Assembly (NCBI RefSeq): GCF_047302285.1
Contig: NZ_CP154845.1
Span: forward strand, 2,790,001-2,854,000
Length of the DNA stretch: 64,000 bases
Direction: 5' to 3'
Source: Robertmurraya sp047302285
Lineage (GTDB): Bacteria; Bacillota; Bacilli; Bacillales; Cytobacillaceae
In this document: in pieces, positions 54,954 to 64,000 of the stretch
How positions within the stretch are numbered: the first letter of the stretch is position 1
Layout of the letters: every line of letters starts with the position of its first letter
Made by a program: the position numbers and the translations under genes
The notes under the pieces: model-generated
The model's input: only the letters and a program-made list of their open reading frames with translations
The model's database searches: none
What the model was told of the DNA's origin: nothing

Positions 54954-55319
54954 CTATTCTTCATGATCCTTTTCTTGACTTTCTGCTTGAAGCTTATAAA
55001 GAAGGGAATCAATGCGATTACCGTAATCAATCGACTCATCAAATTCGAAAAGGATTTCAGGCGTTTTTCTCAAGCGAATTCTTTGACCAATTTCTGAACG
55101 GATAAATCCTTTTGCCTTTGCTAGACCCTTTAATGTATTTTCTTTTTGTTCATCATCTCCGAGAACGGAAATGAACACCTTTGCCTGTTGGAGGTCTCCA
55201 GTAACCTGGACATCTGTAACAGTCACAAAACCAATACGTGGATCCTTGATTTTCCGTCCGATAATCTCACCGAGTTCTTTCTTCATTTGTTCTCCAACAC
55301 GATTCGATCTAAGGCTCAT
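54954..55319 (-). CDS. rbfA: Ribosome-binding factor A
   Basis: 121-residue KH-like 30S maturation factor: MSLRSNRVGEQMKKELGEIIGRKIKDPRIG and IRLRKTPEILFEFDESIDYG. GAGGTG lies six bases before the ATG at 55319; an in-frame GTG within the site is not the start. Confidence 0.96.
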   Translation of the reverse strand: MSLRSNRVGEQMKKELGEIIGRKIKDPRIGFVTVTDVQVTGDLQQAKVFISVLGDDEQKENTLKGLAKAKGFIRSEIGQRIRLRKTPEILFEFDESIDYGNRIDSLLYKLQAESQEKDHEE

Positions 55320-55350
55320 TCTTGTCACCTCTAGTCATATAAAAAGTACA

Positions 55351-55408
55351 AGCGCTCTGTGCACATTCCTTCTACAAGGATCGAGAAGGAATGCAGACAC
55401 AAAACGCT
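55351..55408 (-). promoter_or_regulatory. Hairpin between ylxP and rbfA
   Basis: A 9-bp perfect stem (55364-55372 with 55385-55393, loop 12), and outer partial pairing AGCG/CGCT. No T tail; possible mRNA processing or attenuation element. Confidence 0.45.
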
Positions 55409-55426
55409 GAAAATATCTATTCTGGC

Positions 55427-55708
55427 CTAAAGCCATTCAATATTTGTAATCGTTCTTTCGATTTCTGGAAAAGAATCGATAAACTGTAGCGCGTTTTGCA
55501 GTTCCATTTCAGTTGAAACTTGAGAAGAAGATACGACAACCATAGCAATTTTCGTTCGTTGCCACACATCTTGAAATTCAACCTCAGATGCAGACAAATT
55601 AAACTTTTGCTTTAACCTCACAAGTATTCTTTGCAAGACTGCTCTCTTCTCCTTCAGTGAATGAGCATCATAAATGATACATTCACAAACTGCAAGACCT
55701 ACTATCAT
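55427..55708 (-). CDS. ylxP: YlxP (DUF503) protein
   Basis: 93-residue small protein of the infB operon, ferredoxin-like fold: VCECIIYDAHSLKEKRAVLQRI and VEFQDVWQRTKIAMVVVSS. Function not settled. Its ATG overlaps the infB stop (TAATG). Confidence 0.93.
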   Translation of the reverse strand: MIVGLAVCECIIYDAHSLKEKRAVLQRILVRLKQKFNLSASEVEFQDVWQRTKIAMVVVSSSQVSTEMELQNALQFIDSFPEIERTITNIEWL

Positions 55709-57882
55709 TAACGTTCCACTTCTTCCATAATATATGCTTCAATGACGTCTCCTTCTTTCACATCATTAAAGTTTTTAATCGTGATTCCGCACTCATAACC
55801 TTGAGCAACTTCTTTCACGTCGTCCTTAAATCTTCTTAACGCATCGACTTCACCTTCGAATATGACGATGCCATCACGAATGAGACGAACACCACTATGG
55901 CGAGTAATTTTACCATCTGTCACATAGGAACCTGCAATCGTTCCAACTTTTGAAACTTTGAATGTTTGACGAACTTCTGCCTGACCGATAATTTTTTCTT
56001 GGAATTCTGGATCAAGCATCCCTTTCATCGCAGCTTCAATTTCTTCAATCGCTTTATAAATAATTCTATGAAGACGAATGTCCACTTCTTCAGATTCAGC
56101 CGCACGCTTGGCATTATTATCAGGACGAACGTTAAAACCAATCACAATTGCGTTAGAAGCAGCGGCAAGTGTAATATCTGACTCGTTAATTGCCCCTACG
56201 CCTGTATGAATGATTTTCACATTTACACCTTCAACATCTAACTTTTGGAAAGCTGCTGCTACAGCTTCTACAGAACCTTGCACGTCTGCCTTGACAATGA
56301 TATTGAGGTCTTTCATTTCACCTTGCTTTAAGTGATCAAAAAGATTATCTAAGCTAATACGTGTCTTTTCACTTCTTTGCGCTTGAATCGCTTGAGTAGC
56401 ACGAGCCTCTCCAACTTGACGAGCTGTTTTTTCATCTTCGAAAACAACGAAGCGATCACCAGCTTGAGGAACATCATTTAAGCCCGTAATTTCTACTGGT
56501 GTTGATGGACCAGCTTCTTTCACACGACGGCCTAAATCATTGACCATCGCACGAACACGACCAAATGTATTTCCAACAACAATCGGATCCCCAACTCTTA
56601 ATGTTCCGTCTTGAACAAGTAATGTTGCAACTGAGCCGCGACCTTTATCTAATTGAGCTTCGATTACGGTTCCAATCGCTTTTCTGTTAGGGTTTGCTTT
56701 ATATTCCTCAACTTCACCCACAAGAAGAATCATTTCTAAAAGTGAATCAATACCTTCACCAGTTAAAGCAGACAGTGGAACGAAAATCGTCTCTCCTCCC
56801 CATGCTTCAGGGATTAAACCATGTTCCGTTAATTCTTGCATAACTCGATCCGGGTTCGCTGCTTCTTTATCGATTTTGTTGACTGCGACAATGATTGGTA
56901 CTTCCGCAGCCTTAGCGTGGTTAATCGCCTCAACTGTCTGTGGCATTACTCCATCATCTGCGGCAACAACTAGGATCGTAATATCCGTAATTTTAGCACC
57001 ACGTGCACGCATTGTCGTGAAAGCGGCGTGTCCAGGAGTATCTAAGAATGTGATCTTTTTCCCATTCTCTTCAACTTGGTAAGCGCCAATATGCTGGGTA
57101 ATCCCACCTGCTTCACCTGCTGTCACTTTTGTGTGACGGATCGAATCAAGGAGTGTCGTTTTCCCGTGGTCAACGTGTCCCATAATCGTTACTACAGAAG
57201 GGCGCTCCACTTGTTCAGCAGCATCATCTTCCGTGAAGTACACTTCTAAATCTGTTGCATCAATTTTCACTTCTTCTTCAACCTCAACACCATACTCAGA
57301 CGCAATCAATTCAATCGCATCCTTATCTAGGTCTTGGTTAATAGTAGCCATGACGCCAAGTAAGAATAACTTCTTAATGATTTCAGAAGGCTCACGATGT
57401 AATTTCTTCGCTAGCTCAGCAACTGTTAATGATTCACTAAAAGTAATTTTTGCAGGAAGTTCCTTCTCTTTCTTTTTCTGCGGCTGTGCTTGAACTTGAG
57501 GTTGATTTTTCCCTTTGTTCTTTTGATTCTTATTTTTGTTTTTATGATTGCCTTGGTTACTATTATTGTTCTTGAAACCTTTATTATCTTTTGGTTGTGC
57601 TTTCGGTGCAGTCTTCACCTTCACATGAGATGATCCAGTATTCCGATCGTCATCCTCAGCTGCAGCTTTTTGCTGTGATGCATTTGTTTTTTGTTGCACC
57701 TTTTCTGCCTGAGGCTGTTTTTCCTCTTTATTGTAAAGACGATCAAGCTTCTGGATTGTATCCCCTTCAATTGTTGTCATATGATTAGAAACCTCTATGT
57801 TCATTTCTTTTAGTTTAGTGATAACGTCTTTACTTGAAATATTATGCTTTTTTGCATATTCATAAACTCGTATTTTACTCAT
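55708..57882 (-). CDS. infB: Translation initiation factor IF-2
   Basis: GTPase that brings initiator tRNA to the 30S subunit. 724 residues: N-terminal IF2-N (MSKIRVYEYAKKHNISSKDVI), a Gln/Lys/Asn-rich linker (about 55-150), a second IF2-N domain, the G domain with GHVDHGKTT (about 232), DTPGHAAF and NKIDK, then domains II-IV. Order and length equal B. subtilis. Confidence 0.97.
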   Translation of the reverse strand: MSKIRVYEYAKKHNISSKDVITKLKEMNIEVSNHMTTIEGDTIQKLDRLYNKEEKQPQAEKVQQKTNASQQKAAAEDDDRNTGSSHVKVKTAPKAQPKDNKGFKNNNSNQGNHKNKNKNQKNKGKNQPQVQAQPQKKKEKELPAKITFSESLTVAELAKKLHREPSEIIKKLFLLGVMATINQDLDKDAIELIASEYGVEVEEEVKIDATDLEVYFTEDDAAEQVERPSVVTIMGHVDHGKTTLLDSIRHTKVTAGEAGGITQHIGAYQVEENGKKITFLDTPGHAAFTTMRARGAKITDITILVVAADDGVMPQTVEAINHAKAAEVPIIVAVNKIDKEAANPDRVMQELTEHGLIPEAWGGETIFVPLSALTGEGIDSLLEMILLVGEVEEYKANPNRKAIGTVIEAQLDKGRGSVATLLVQDGTLRVGDPIVVGNTFGRVRAMVNDLGRRVKEAGPSTPVEITGLNDVPQAGDRFVVFEDEKTARQVGEARATQAIQAQRSEKTRISLDNLFDHLKQGEMKDLNIIVKADVQGSVEAVAAAFQKLDVEGVNVKIIHTGVGAINESDITLAAASNAIVIGFNVRPDNNAKRAAESEEVDIRLHRIIYKAIEEIEAAMKGMLDPEFQEKIIGQAEVRQTFKVSKVGTIAGSYVTDGKITRHSGVRLIRDGIVIFEGEVDALRRFKDDVKEVAQGYECGITIKNFNDVKEGDVIEAYIMEEVER

Positions 57883-57901
57883 ATTTTCACCCCCGCAAGT
57901 A

Positions 57902-58204
57902 TTAATCGAGCACTTGTTTCAGCTTATTGGCAAACCCTGCATCTAAAACAGCCACAACTACGCGGGCTTCCTTCCCAATTGATTGACCGAGCACACTACG
58001 GTTCTCAACAATTTTATATGGAATTGAAAAGGATTTGCATTTATCCGTCACTTTTTTCGCGGTATTGGCGGATGCATCCGCAGAGAGTAACACAAGCTTT
58101 GCCTTGCCACTTCTTATTTCCTTAACGACAAGCTCTTCCCCTGAAATGATTTTCCGCGCTCGATTGGCTAGGCCTAGCAATGACATCCATTGATTTGGTT
58201 TCAT
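57902..58204 (-). CDS. rplGA: L7Ae-family RNA-binding protein YlxQ
   Basis: 100-residue kink-turn RNA-binding fold: LLGLANRARKIISGEELVVKEIRSGKAKLVLLSADASANTAKK. In B. subtilis YlxQ binds kink-turn RNA in vitro; role unclear. Its ATG overlaps the ylxR stop. Confidence 0.93.
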   Translation of the reverse strand: MKPNQWMSLLGLANRARKIISGEELVVKEIRSGKAKLVLLSADASANTAKKVTDKCKSFSIPYKIVENRSVLGQSIGKEARVVVAVLDAGFANKLKQVLD

Positions 58205-58485
58205 TAGGATAGTCGTTTCTCCTTCTCTACTAACTCAAGCAGTTCATCATAAATAGAATCATTTATTTCAACTTCTAAATGATTTTTTAATGTGTTTTTC
58301 TTTTTGGCTAAAAGAATGGCTTCCTTATCTTTTGAAAGGTAAGCTCCTCGACCGTTTTTCTTTCCTGTTAGATCGATGGATACTTCACCCTCTTTGGAGC
58401 GGACGATGCGAACAAGTTCTTTTTTAGGTCTCATTTCACCAGTCGCCACACATTTTCGCAAAGGAACTTTTTTTCTACTGTTCAT
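58204..58485 (-). CDS. rnpM: YlxR family protein (RnpM, RNase P modulator)
   Basis: 93-residue basic protein: KVPLRKCVATGEMRPKKELVRIVR and GRGAYLSKD. B. subtilis YlxR was reported to bind and modulate RNase P and to affect gene expression. Between nusA and ylxQ, as in Bacillus. Confidence 0.93.
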   Translation of the reverse strand: MNSRKKVPLRKCVATGEMRPKKELVRIVRSKEGEVSIDLTGKKNGRGAYLSKDKEAILLAKKKNTLKNHLEVEINDSIYDELLELVEKEKRLS

Positions 58486-58502
58486 CCATCTTTCACCTCT
58501 TT

Positions 58503-59642
58503 TTACTCACGTGTATCCTCAAAGCTCAAACTTAAATCAGTATCAAGTTCTTGCTCATCTTCATCATCAAATGTGAGGATCCCTTCATCACGTGGGAAAA
58601 TTCCAGCTTCTCTCGCATCTGTTTCAGACTTTATATCAATTTTCCAACCTGTTAGCTTTGCAGCCAGACGAGCATTTTGTCCTCTTTTACCAATCGCAAG
58701 TGAAAGCTGATAGTCAGGAACAACGACTGTTGTTGCCTTCTCATCTTCATTAACGATCACATCAAGTACCTTTGAAGGACTTAAAGCATTAGCCACAAAA
58801 ACAACTGGATCATTGGACCATTTTACGATATCGATTTTTTCACCTTTTAGTTCATTGACAACCGCTTGTACTCGAGAACCTTTTGGTCCTACACATGAGC
58901 CAACGGGATCAACCTCAGTGTTTTCAGAGTGAACAGAAATTTTTGAACGATCTCCTGCTTCCCTTGAAACCGACTTAATTTCAACCGTTCCATCATATAT
59001 TTCAGGAACTTCAATTTCAAAAAGGCGCTTTAGTAAACCAGGATGTGTTCTTGAAACATAAATTTGAGGTCCTTTAGTCGTTTTTTCTACTTTTGTAATA
59101 AACACTTTTATGCGATCATGCGGTCGATATCTTTCATTTGGCATTTGTTCATTAGCAGGTAAGATTGCCTCTATTTTCCCTAGGCTTACATAAATAAACT
59201 TAGAGTCTACACGCTGCACAATCCCAGTCATAATATCTTCTTCACGGTCAATGAATTCAGAATAGATAATTCCCCGTTCTGCTTCTCTTACCCTTTGCGT
59301 AACAACCTGCTTAGCCGTTTGGGCAGCAATACGACCGAAGTCTTTTGGTGTAACTTCGAGTTCCACCACATCTTCAATTTGATAATTAGGATTGATTCTT
59401 TTTGCATCTTCTAATGAAATTTCAAGACGGGGATCAAATACTTCCTCAACCACATCTTTTCTTGCAAAAACTTTCATCGTTCCAGCACCTAAATTCAAAT
59501 CGATGCGTACATTTTGAGCCTGATTAAAGTTTCGACGATAAGCAGATACTAACGCCGCTTCAATTGCTTCAATAATTACCTCTCTTGAAATACCTTTTTC
59601 TTTTTCCAGCAAGTCAAGAGCATCTAGCAATTCACTGCTCAT
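58503..59642 (-). CDS. nusA: Transcription termination/antitermination factor NusA
   Basis: 379 residues: N-terminal RNA-polymerase-binding domain (MSSELLDALDLLEKEKGISREV), S1 (about 135-200), and two KH domains (about 230-345; VGPKGSRVQAVV, IGKRGQNARLAAKLTG). GGGGG precedes the ATG at 59642 by nine bases; the longer frame overlaps the site. No acidic repeats as in enterics, normal for Firmicutes. Confidence 0.97.
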   Translation of the reverse strand: MSSELLDALDLLEKEKGISREVIIEAIEAALVSAYRRNFNQAQNVRIDLNLGAGTMKVFARKDVVEEVFDPRLEISLEDAKRINPNYQIEDVVELEVTPKDFGRIAAQTAKQVVTQRVREAERGIIYSEFIDREEDIMTGIVQRVDSKFIYVSLGKIEAILPANEQMPNERYRPHDRIKVFITKVEKTTKGPQIYVSRTHPGLLKRLFEIEVPEIYDGTVEIKSVSREAGDRSKISVHSENTEVDPVGSCVGPKGSRVQAVVNELKGEKIDIVKWSNDPVVFVANALSPSKVLDVIVNEDEKATTVVVPDYQLSLAIGKRGQNARLAAKLTGWKIDIKSETDAREAGIFPRDEGILTFDDEDEQELDTDLSLSFEDTRE

Positions 59643-59709
59643 TTGATTATATCCCCCTTTAAACTCTAACAAATAATAAATTCATTTTTTTAAAATGAAA
59701 GTAGTCAAC

Positions 59710-60180
59710 TTAAGAAAAAGTAACAGCTAACCGTGCATTTGCAATTTTATCCTTAGGGATCTCGACTAGTTTCTTTCTAGTCTTAATCGTTATTTCTAAC
59801 GAAAGCTTATCACTAGAATAGTCTGTTAACTTCCCTTCAAAGGTCTTCTCACCATCAATCGGTTCGTATGTTTTCACAAAGACATTATGGCCAATCGCTC
59901 GCTCATAATCCTTTTCCTTTTTGAGCGGTCGTTCTGCCCCTGGAGATGAAACCTCAAGGAAATAGTTGTAAGGAATCGGATCAATTTCGTCTAGTTTTTC
60001 GCTAAGTCTTTCGCTCACTAGTCCACATTCCTCTATATCAACACCACCGTCTTTATCAATGAAAACACGGAGGAACCAATCTTTCCCTTCCTTCACATAT
60101 TCAATATCAACTAATTCAAGATTGAGGTCATCTAAAATGGGACTCACAATGTCTTCAACCACTTCAATTACCTTACTCAT
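59710..60180 (-). CDS. rimP: Ribosome maturation factor RimP
   Basis: 156 residues (B. subtilis YlxS): LELVDIEYVKEGKDWFLRVFIDKDGGVDIEECGLVSE and LEVSSPGAERPLKKEKDYERA. Helps 30S assembly. First gene of the nusA-infB operon; the 340 bp before it carry the polC terminator and, apart from that, no clear promoter. Confidence 0.96.
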   Translation of the reverse strand: MSKVIEVVEDIVSPILDDLNLELVDIEYVKEGKDWFLRVFIDKDGGVDIEECGLVSERLSEKLDEIDPIPYNYFLEVSSPGAERPLKKEKDYERAIGHNVFVKTYEPIDGEKTFEGKLTDYSSDKLSLEITIKTRKKLVEIPKDKIANARLAVTFS

Positions 60181-60360
60181 ATGTTCCCTCCTAACTCTAT
60201 CTGTCCTAAACTAGAATCAATTTCCCCTTTTAACGATGGTTAAATCAATTCACCTAGTAATGTTAAACTTCCCATTGCTATGTAGAAAGACATTTAAGAT
60301 AAATCCAGTTCATCTAGTCCGCTTACTTTGTTCTCGCAAGCGGCATAAATTTTATACCTA

Positions 60361-60394
60361 AACAAACAAGAAAGAGCGGGGGAGCCCCACTCTT
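60361..60394 (-). terminator. Terminator of polC
   Basis: A 10-bp stem (60372-60381 with 60385-60394, one wobble), followed by TTCTTGTTTG on the minus strand. Confidence 0.75.
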
Positions 60395-60518
60395 GTAAAC
60401 GAGAGTTATCGATAGTATTTCCAATAAAACTATACCATAACCAATATTTTTATGCAAACGATAGTGTTCATTTTACTTGACAAATCAAGTTTTAGTTCTA
60501 GTGATTTTTTTCGTATAT

Positions 60519-63500
60519 TTAGAACAAGGACAACTGATTTTGATCAGGCATTCCTGTTAAGCATCCGTGATTATCTAAATACTCCATTATCGTTTTAGAA
60601 ACCTTCCCTCTCTGCTGCAGGTCTTCTTTTGATAAAAATTCTCCATCTTCACGAGCATTAACAATATTAATGGCCGCATTTGTTCCTAGTCCAGGAATCG
60701 AATTAAAAGGTGGAATTAATGAATTTCCATCAATGATAAATTCAGATGCGCTTGAACGATATAAATCAACTTTTTTGAAGGTAAATCCCCGTTCATTCAT
60801 TTCCAATGCTAGCTCCAATACAGTCAACAGATTTTTCTCTTTTGTCGATGCTTCTAAACCTTTTGCATTGATTTCTTCAATTATTGTACGAATTGCTTGA
60901 GATCCTTTCACCATTGCATCAATATCGAAATCCTCTGCTCTAACCGTAAAATAGGCCGCATAATAATACAATGGATGATGAACCTTGAAATAGGCAATAC
61001 GTACAGCCATCAACACATAGGCAGCCGCATGGGCCTTCGGGAACATATACTTGATCTTTTTACAAGAATCAATATACCATTCTGGAACCTCGTTCCTGCG
61101 CATTTCTTCTTCCATTTCATCTGTTAGTCCTTTTCCTTTACGAACAGATTCCATGATTTTAAATGCAAAGGATGGCTCTAATCCCTGATAAATAAGATAG
61201 ACCATAATATCGTCACGACAACCGATTACTTCACTTAGCGTACAAATATTATTGTGGATTAATTCTTGGGCATTTCCGAGCCATACATCTGTTCCATGGG
61301 ATAACCCAGAGATTTGCACAAGTTCAGAGAAAGTAGTGGGTTTCGTATCTTCTAGCATTTGACGAACAAATCGAGTACCGAATTCAGGAATTCCAAGTGT
61401 CCCTGTTTTACACATAATTTGTTCTTCTGTCACGCCAAGAGCTTCTGGTCCACTAAAGATCTTCATAACCTCTTTGTCATCTGTTGGAATGGTCTTTGGA
61501 TCAATTCCACTTAAGTCTTGAAGCATACGAATAACCGTCGGATCATCATGTCCCAGAATATCAAGCTTTAAAACATTATCATGAATCGAGTGGAAATCAA
61601 AATGAGTCGTCTTCCATTCAGAGTTTCGGTCATCAGCTGGAAACTGGATCGGAGTGAAATCATAAATATCCATATAATCTGGAACAACAATGATTCCCCC
61701 TGGATGCTGACCAGTCGTCCTTTTAACTCCTGTACACCCCGTTGCTAGTCTTTCAATTTCAGCGCCACGGAGTTGCAGATTATTATCCTGCTGATAGGCT
61801 TTCACATAACCGAATGCCGTTTTATCTGCAACTGTACCAATTGTCCCTGCACGATAAACATACTCTTCCCCAAACAATACTTTCGTATAGTTATGGGCCT
61901 GTGGTTGATATTCACCTGAGAAGTTCAAATCGATATCAGGTACCTTGTCCCCCTTAAAGCCAAGGAAGGTTTCAAATGGAATATCATGACCGTCCTTTAC
62001 ATATTTTTCCCCACAACTTGGACAATCTTTATCTGGTAAGTCAAAACCAGAACCAACTGAACCATCATTAAAGAATTCAGAATGCTTACAGCTTGGACAT
62101 ACATAATGTGGTGGTAATGGATTAACTTCCGTAATTTCAGTCATGGTCGCGACTAATGATGATCCTACTGAACCACGGGAACCTACTAGATAGCCGTCAT
62201 CAAGCGATTTCTTTACGAGCTTATGAGAAATCAAATAGATAACCGCAAATCCGTGACCGATGATACTTTTTAATTCTTTTTCTAACCGTGCTTCAACAAT
62301 TTCGGGGAGCTCTTCCCCATAAATGTCTTTCGCACGCTGATAGCTCATCGAACGAATCTCTTCATCTGCACCTTCAATTTTCGGTGTATATAAGTCATCT
62401 TTAATTGGCTTAATGACATCAATCATATCAGCAATTTTATTCGAATTGGTGACGACAAGCTCTTTTGCCTTTTCTTTTCCTAAAAAGGAGAATGCGTCAA
62501 GCATTTCATTTGTCGTTCTAAAGTGCACATCTGGAAGCTGATGCCTATTTAAAGGATTCGCTCCCCCTTGAGAGTTCACCAATATTTTACGATAAATCTT
62601 GTCATTCGGATTTAAGTAATGAACATTCCCTGTTGCGACGACTGGAATTTCTAACTTTTCCCCAAGTTTCACAAGATTTTTAATAATATCTTCTAATTTG
62701 TTCTCATCCTGCACTAGCTCTAACTCCAACAAATGAGCATAAACTTCTTTCGGATGAACTTCAATATAGTCATAAAAACGGGCTGTTTCTTCTACCTCTT
62801 CAGCCGCTTTTTGCATCATGCCTTCAAATACTTCACCTTTATCACAACCAGAACCTACTAGAATGCCCTCACGATACTTCTGGAGTACAGAGCGAGGAAT
62901 CCGTGGAACACGGTAGAAATATTCAATATGAGCGATCGAAATAATCTTGAAAAGATTTTTCAAGCCAGCTTCCGTTTGTGCTAACAGGGTACAGTGATAA
63001 GGACGTGCCCTTTGATAAGCATTTCCCTTCCCCATATTATCATTAAGCTCATCATGATACGTAATTCCTTTTTCAAGAGCTTCTTTAAGCATGATTAATA
63101 ATAAATATCCTGTTGCTTCCGCGTCATAAATAGCACGGTGGTGCTGGGTTAACTCAACATTGAATTTTTTCGCCAACGTATTTAAGCGATGATTTTTCAT
63201 CTCCGGATGGAGAAAACGGGCTAATTCTAACGTATCAATAACAGGATTTTGCGCTTTATCCAAACCGCTTTTTTTATAGCCAACGTTAAGGAAGCCCATA
63301 TCAAATGATGCATTATGAGCTACAAGTACCGCATCATCCGCCCATTTATGGAAATCTCTTAAAACTTCCTCCACCTCAGGAGCATCCTTCACCATTTCAT
63401 CTGTAATTCCTGTTAAATTGATCGTTGTCGCAGACAATGGATGGTGGGGATTAGCAAAGGCTTCAAAGCGGTCGATAATATCTCCATCCTTAATTTTAAC

Positions 63501-64000
63501 AGCAGCAAGCTCAATGATTGTATCATAGACCGCTGACAAACCAGTTGTCTCAACATCAAACACTACATATGTGTCTTCAGATAGAAGTCGATGGGCGTCA
63601 TTATAGGCGATTGGTACTCCGTCATCAACTAGGTTCGCTTCAATCCCGTAGAGAATTTTAATATCATTCTTTTTCCCGGCACTGTATGCTTCTGGAAAAG
63701 ATTGCGCTCCAGCATGGTCCGTAATCGCAATCGCTTTATGACCCCATTTTTTCGCTTGGGCAACAAGACTTGCGACTGAACTTACCGCATCCATTTGACT
63801 CATTGGAGTGTGAAGGTGGAGTTCAACCCTTTTTTCACCTTCTTTTGCTGTATCCTTTCTTTCAACAGGCTTGATTTCATTAATGTCATTTCCAATCATC
63901 ACTAAATCACGAACAAAGGTATCATTTTGAATGCTTCCTCGCACTTTTACCCACATACCTTTTTGCACACGTTCAAAAAGGGCTGCATCTTCTTTATCAC
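60519..64000 (-). CDS. polC: DNA polymerase III PolC, alpha subunit (N-terminus outside window)
   Basis: Main replicative polymerase of Firmicutes. About 1,159 residues are here; roughly the first 280 are outside, as the frame is open through base 64000. In order: the end of the OB fold (WVKVRGSIQNDTF), PHP domain with HLHTPMSQMDA, the DnaQ-type 3'-5' exonuclease inserted in it (VVFDVETTG, HNASFDMGF, YDAEATG), zinc motif CPSCKH...CPSCGE, palm with PDIDLNFSGEYQ and KLDILGHDDPT, fingers, and a helix-hairpin-helix. The protein ends in QNQLSLF, a sliding-clamp-binding motif. Confidence 0.97.
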   Translation of the reverse strand, partial: DKEDAALFERVQKGMWVKVRGSIQNDTFVRDLVMIGNDINEIKPVERKDTAKEGEKRVELHLHTPMSQMDAVSSVASLVAQAKKWGHKAIAITDHAGAQSFPEAYSAGKKNDIKILYGIEANLVDDGVPIAYNDAHRLLSEDTYVVFDVETTGLSAVYDTIIELAAVKIKDGDIIDRFEAFANPHHPLSATTINLTGITDEMVKDAPEVEEVLRDFHKWADDAVLVAHNASFDMGFLNVGYKKSGLDKAQNPVIDTLELARFLHPEMKNHRLNTLAKKFNVELTQHHRAIYDAEATGYLLLIMLKEALEKGITYHDELNDNMGKGNAYQRARPYHCTLLAQTEAGLKNLFKIISIAHIEYFYRVPRIPRSVLQKYREGILVGSGCDKGEVFEGMMQKAAEEVEETARFYDYIEVHPKEVYAHLLELELVQDENKLEDIIKNLVKLGEKLEIPVVATGNVHYLNPNDKIYRKILVNSQGGANPLNRHQLPDVHFRTTNEMLDAFSFLGKEKAKELVVTNSNKIADMIDVIKPIKDDLYTPKIEGADEEIRSMSYQRAKDIYGEELPEIVEARLEKELKSIIGHGFAVIYLISHKLVKKSLDDGYLVGSRGSVGSSLVATMTEITEVNPLPPHYVCPSCKHSEFFNDGSVGSGFDLPDKDCPSCGEKYVKDGHDIPFETFLGFKGDKVPDIDLNFSGEYQPQAHNYTKVLFGEEYVYRAGTIGTVADKTAFGYVKAYQQDNNLQLRGAEIERLATGCTGVKRTTGQHPGGIIVVPDYMDIYDFTPIQFPADDRNSEWKTTHFDFHSIHDNVLKLDILGHDDPTVIRMLQDLSGIDPKTIPTDDKEVMKIFSGPEALGVTEEQIMCKTGTLGIPEFGTRFVRQMLEDTKPTTFSELVQISGLSHGTDVWLGNAQELIHNNICTLSEVIGCRDDIMVYLIYQGLEPSFAFKIMESVRKGKGLTDEMEEEMRRNEVPEWYIDSCKKIKYMFPKAHAAAYVLMAVRIAYFKVHHPLYYYAAYFTVRAEDFDIDAMVKGSQAIRTIIEEINAKGLEASTKEKNLLTVLELALEMNERGFTFKKVDLYRSSASEFIIDGNSLIPPFNSIPGLGTNAAINIVNAREDGEFLSKEDLQQRGKVSKTIMEYLDNHGCLTGMPDQNQLSLF

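Overview
The window looks like a chromosomal core segment of an endospore-forming, A+T-rich member of the Bacillaceae. The sporulation genes (cotE, spoVS, spoIIIE, spoVFA/spoVFB), the Bacillus-specific gene set (rny, rnjB, ricA, ymdB, the ymf genes) and the long block running polC-rimP-nusA-ylxR-ylxQ-infB-ylxP-rbfA-truB-ribF-rpsO-pnp all follow the order known from Bacillus subtilis, read here mostly on the minus strand. I cannot fix genus or species from the sequence alone.

Region 1 (about 1-11,200) is an accessory pentose-utilisation island. It has the 3' end of a GNAT acetyltransferase; galM, xylB and xylA on the minus strand; a YesL-like membrane protein; a three-gene sugar ABC importer; and, divergently, xylR followed by a GH43 beta-xylosidase. 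Import, trimming of xylo-oligosaccharides, mutarotation, isomerisation and phosphorylation to xylulose-5-phosphate are all covered. Two divergent promoters with overlapping -35 boxes share one XylR-like operator palindrome, and a cre-like site sits at the xylA promoter. The island occupies the place beside cotE where B. subtilis carries mutS.

Region 2 (11,300-30,000) is conserved backbone: cotE, ricA, miaB, korBA, spoVS, ymdB, rny, recA, cinA, pgsA, rodZ, ymfK, ymfJ, ymfI, ymfH, ymfF. Region 3 (30,000-35,800) is the nucleoside importer nupNOPQ with the GntR regulator ymfC. Region 4 (36,000-47,400) holds spoIIIE, ylzJ/tepA, rnjB, the aspartate/diaminopimelate/dipicolinate genes (dapA, dapG, asd, spoVFB, spoVFA) and ymxH. 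Region 5 (47,500-64,000) holds mlpA, ylxY, pnp, rpsO, ribF, truB, rbfA, ylxP, infB, ylxQ, ylxR, nusA, rimP and polC, whose N-terminal part lies outside the window.

I found no CRISPR array, prophage, insertion sequence, tRNA or rRNA, and no clear new multi-gene system. The most unusual signals are small: five TTCCGGAA palindromes spaced 20-21 bp apart upstream of spoVFA; a three-way-junction RNA candidate between spoVFB and asd; a long AT-rich palindrome between nupN and nupO; unannotated small ORFs next to spoVS and ymfK; and three sigma-K-like promoters of one unusual form before cotE and spoVFA.
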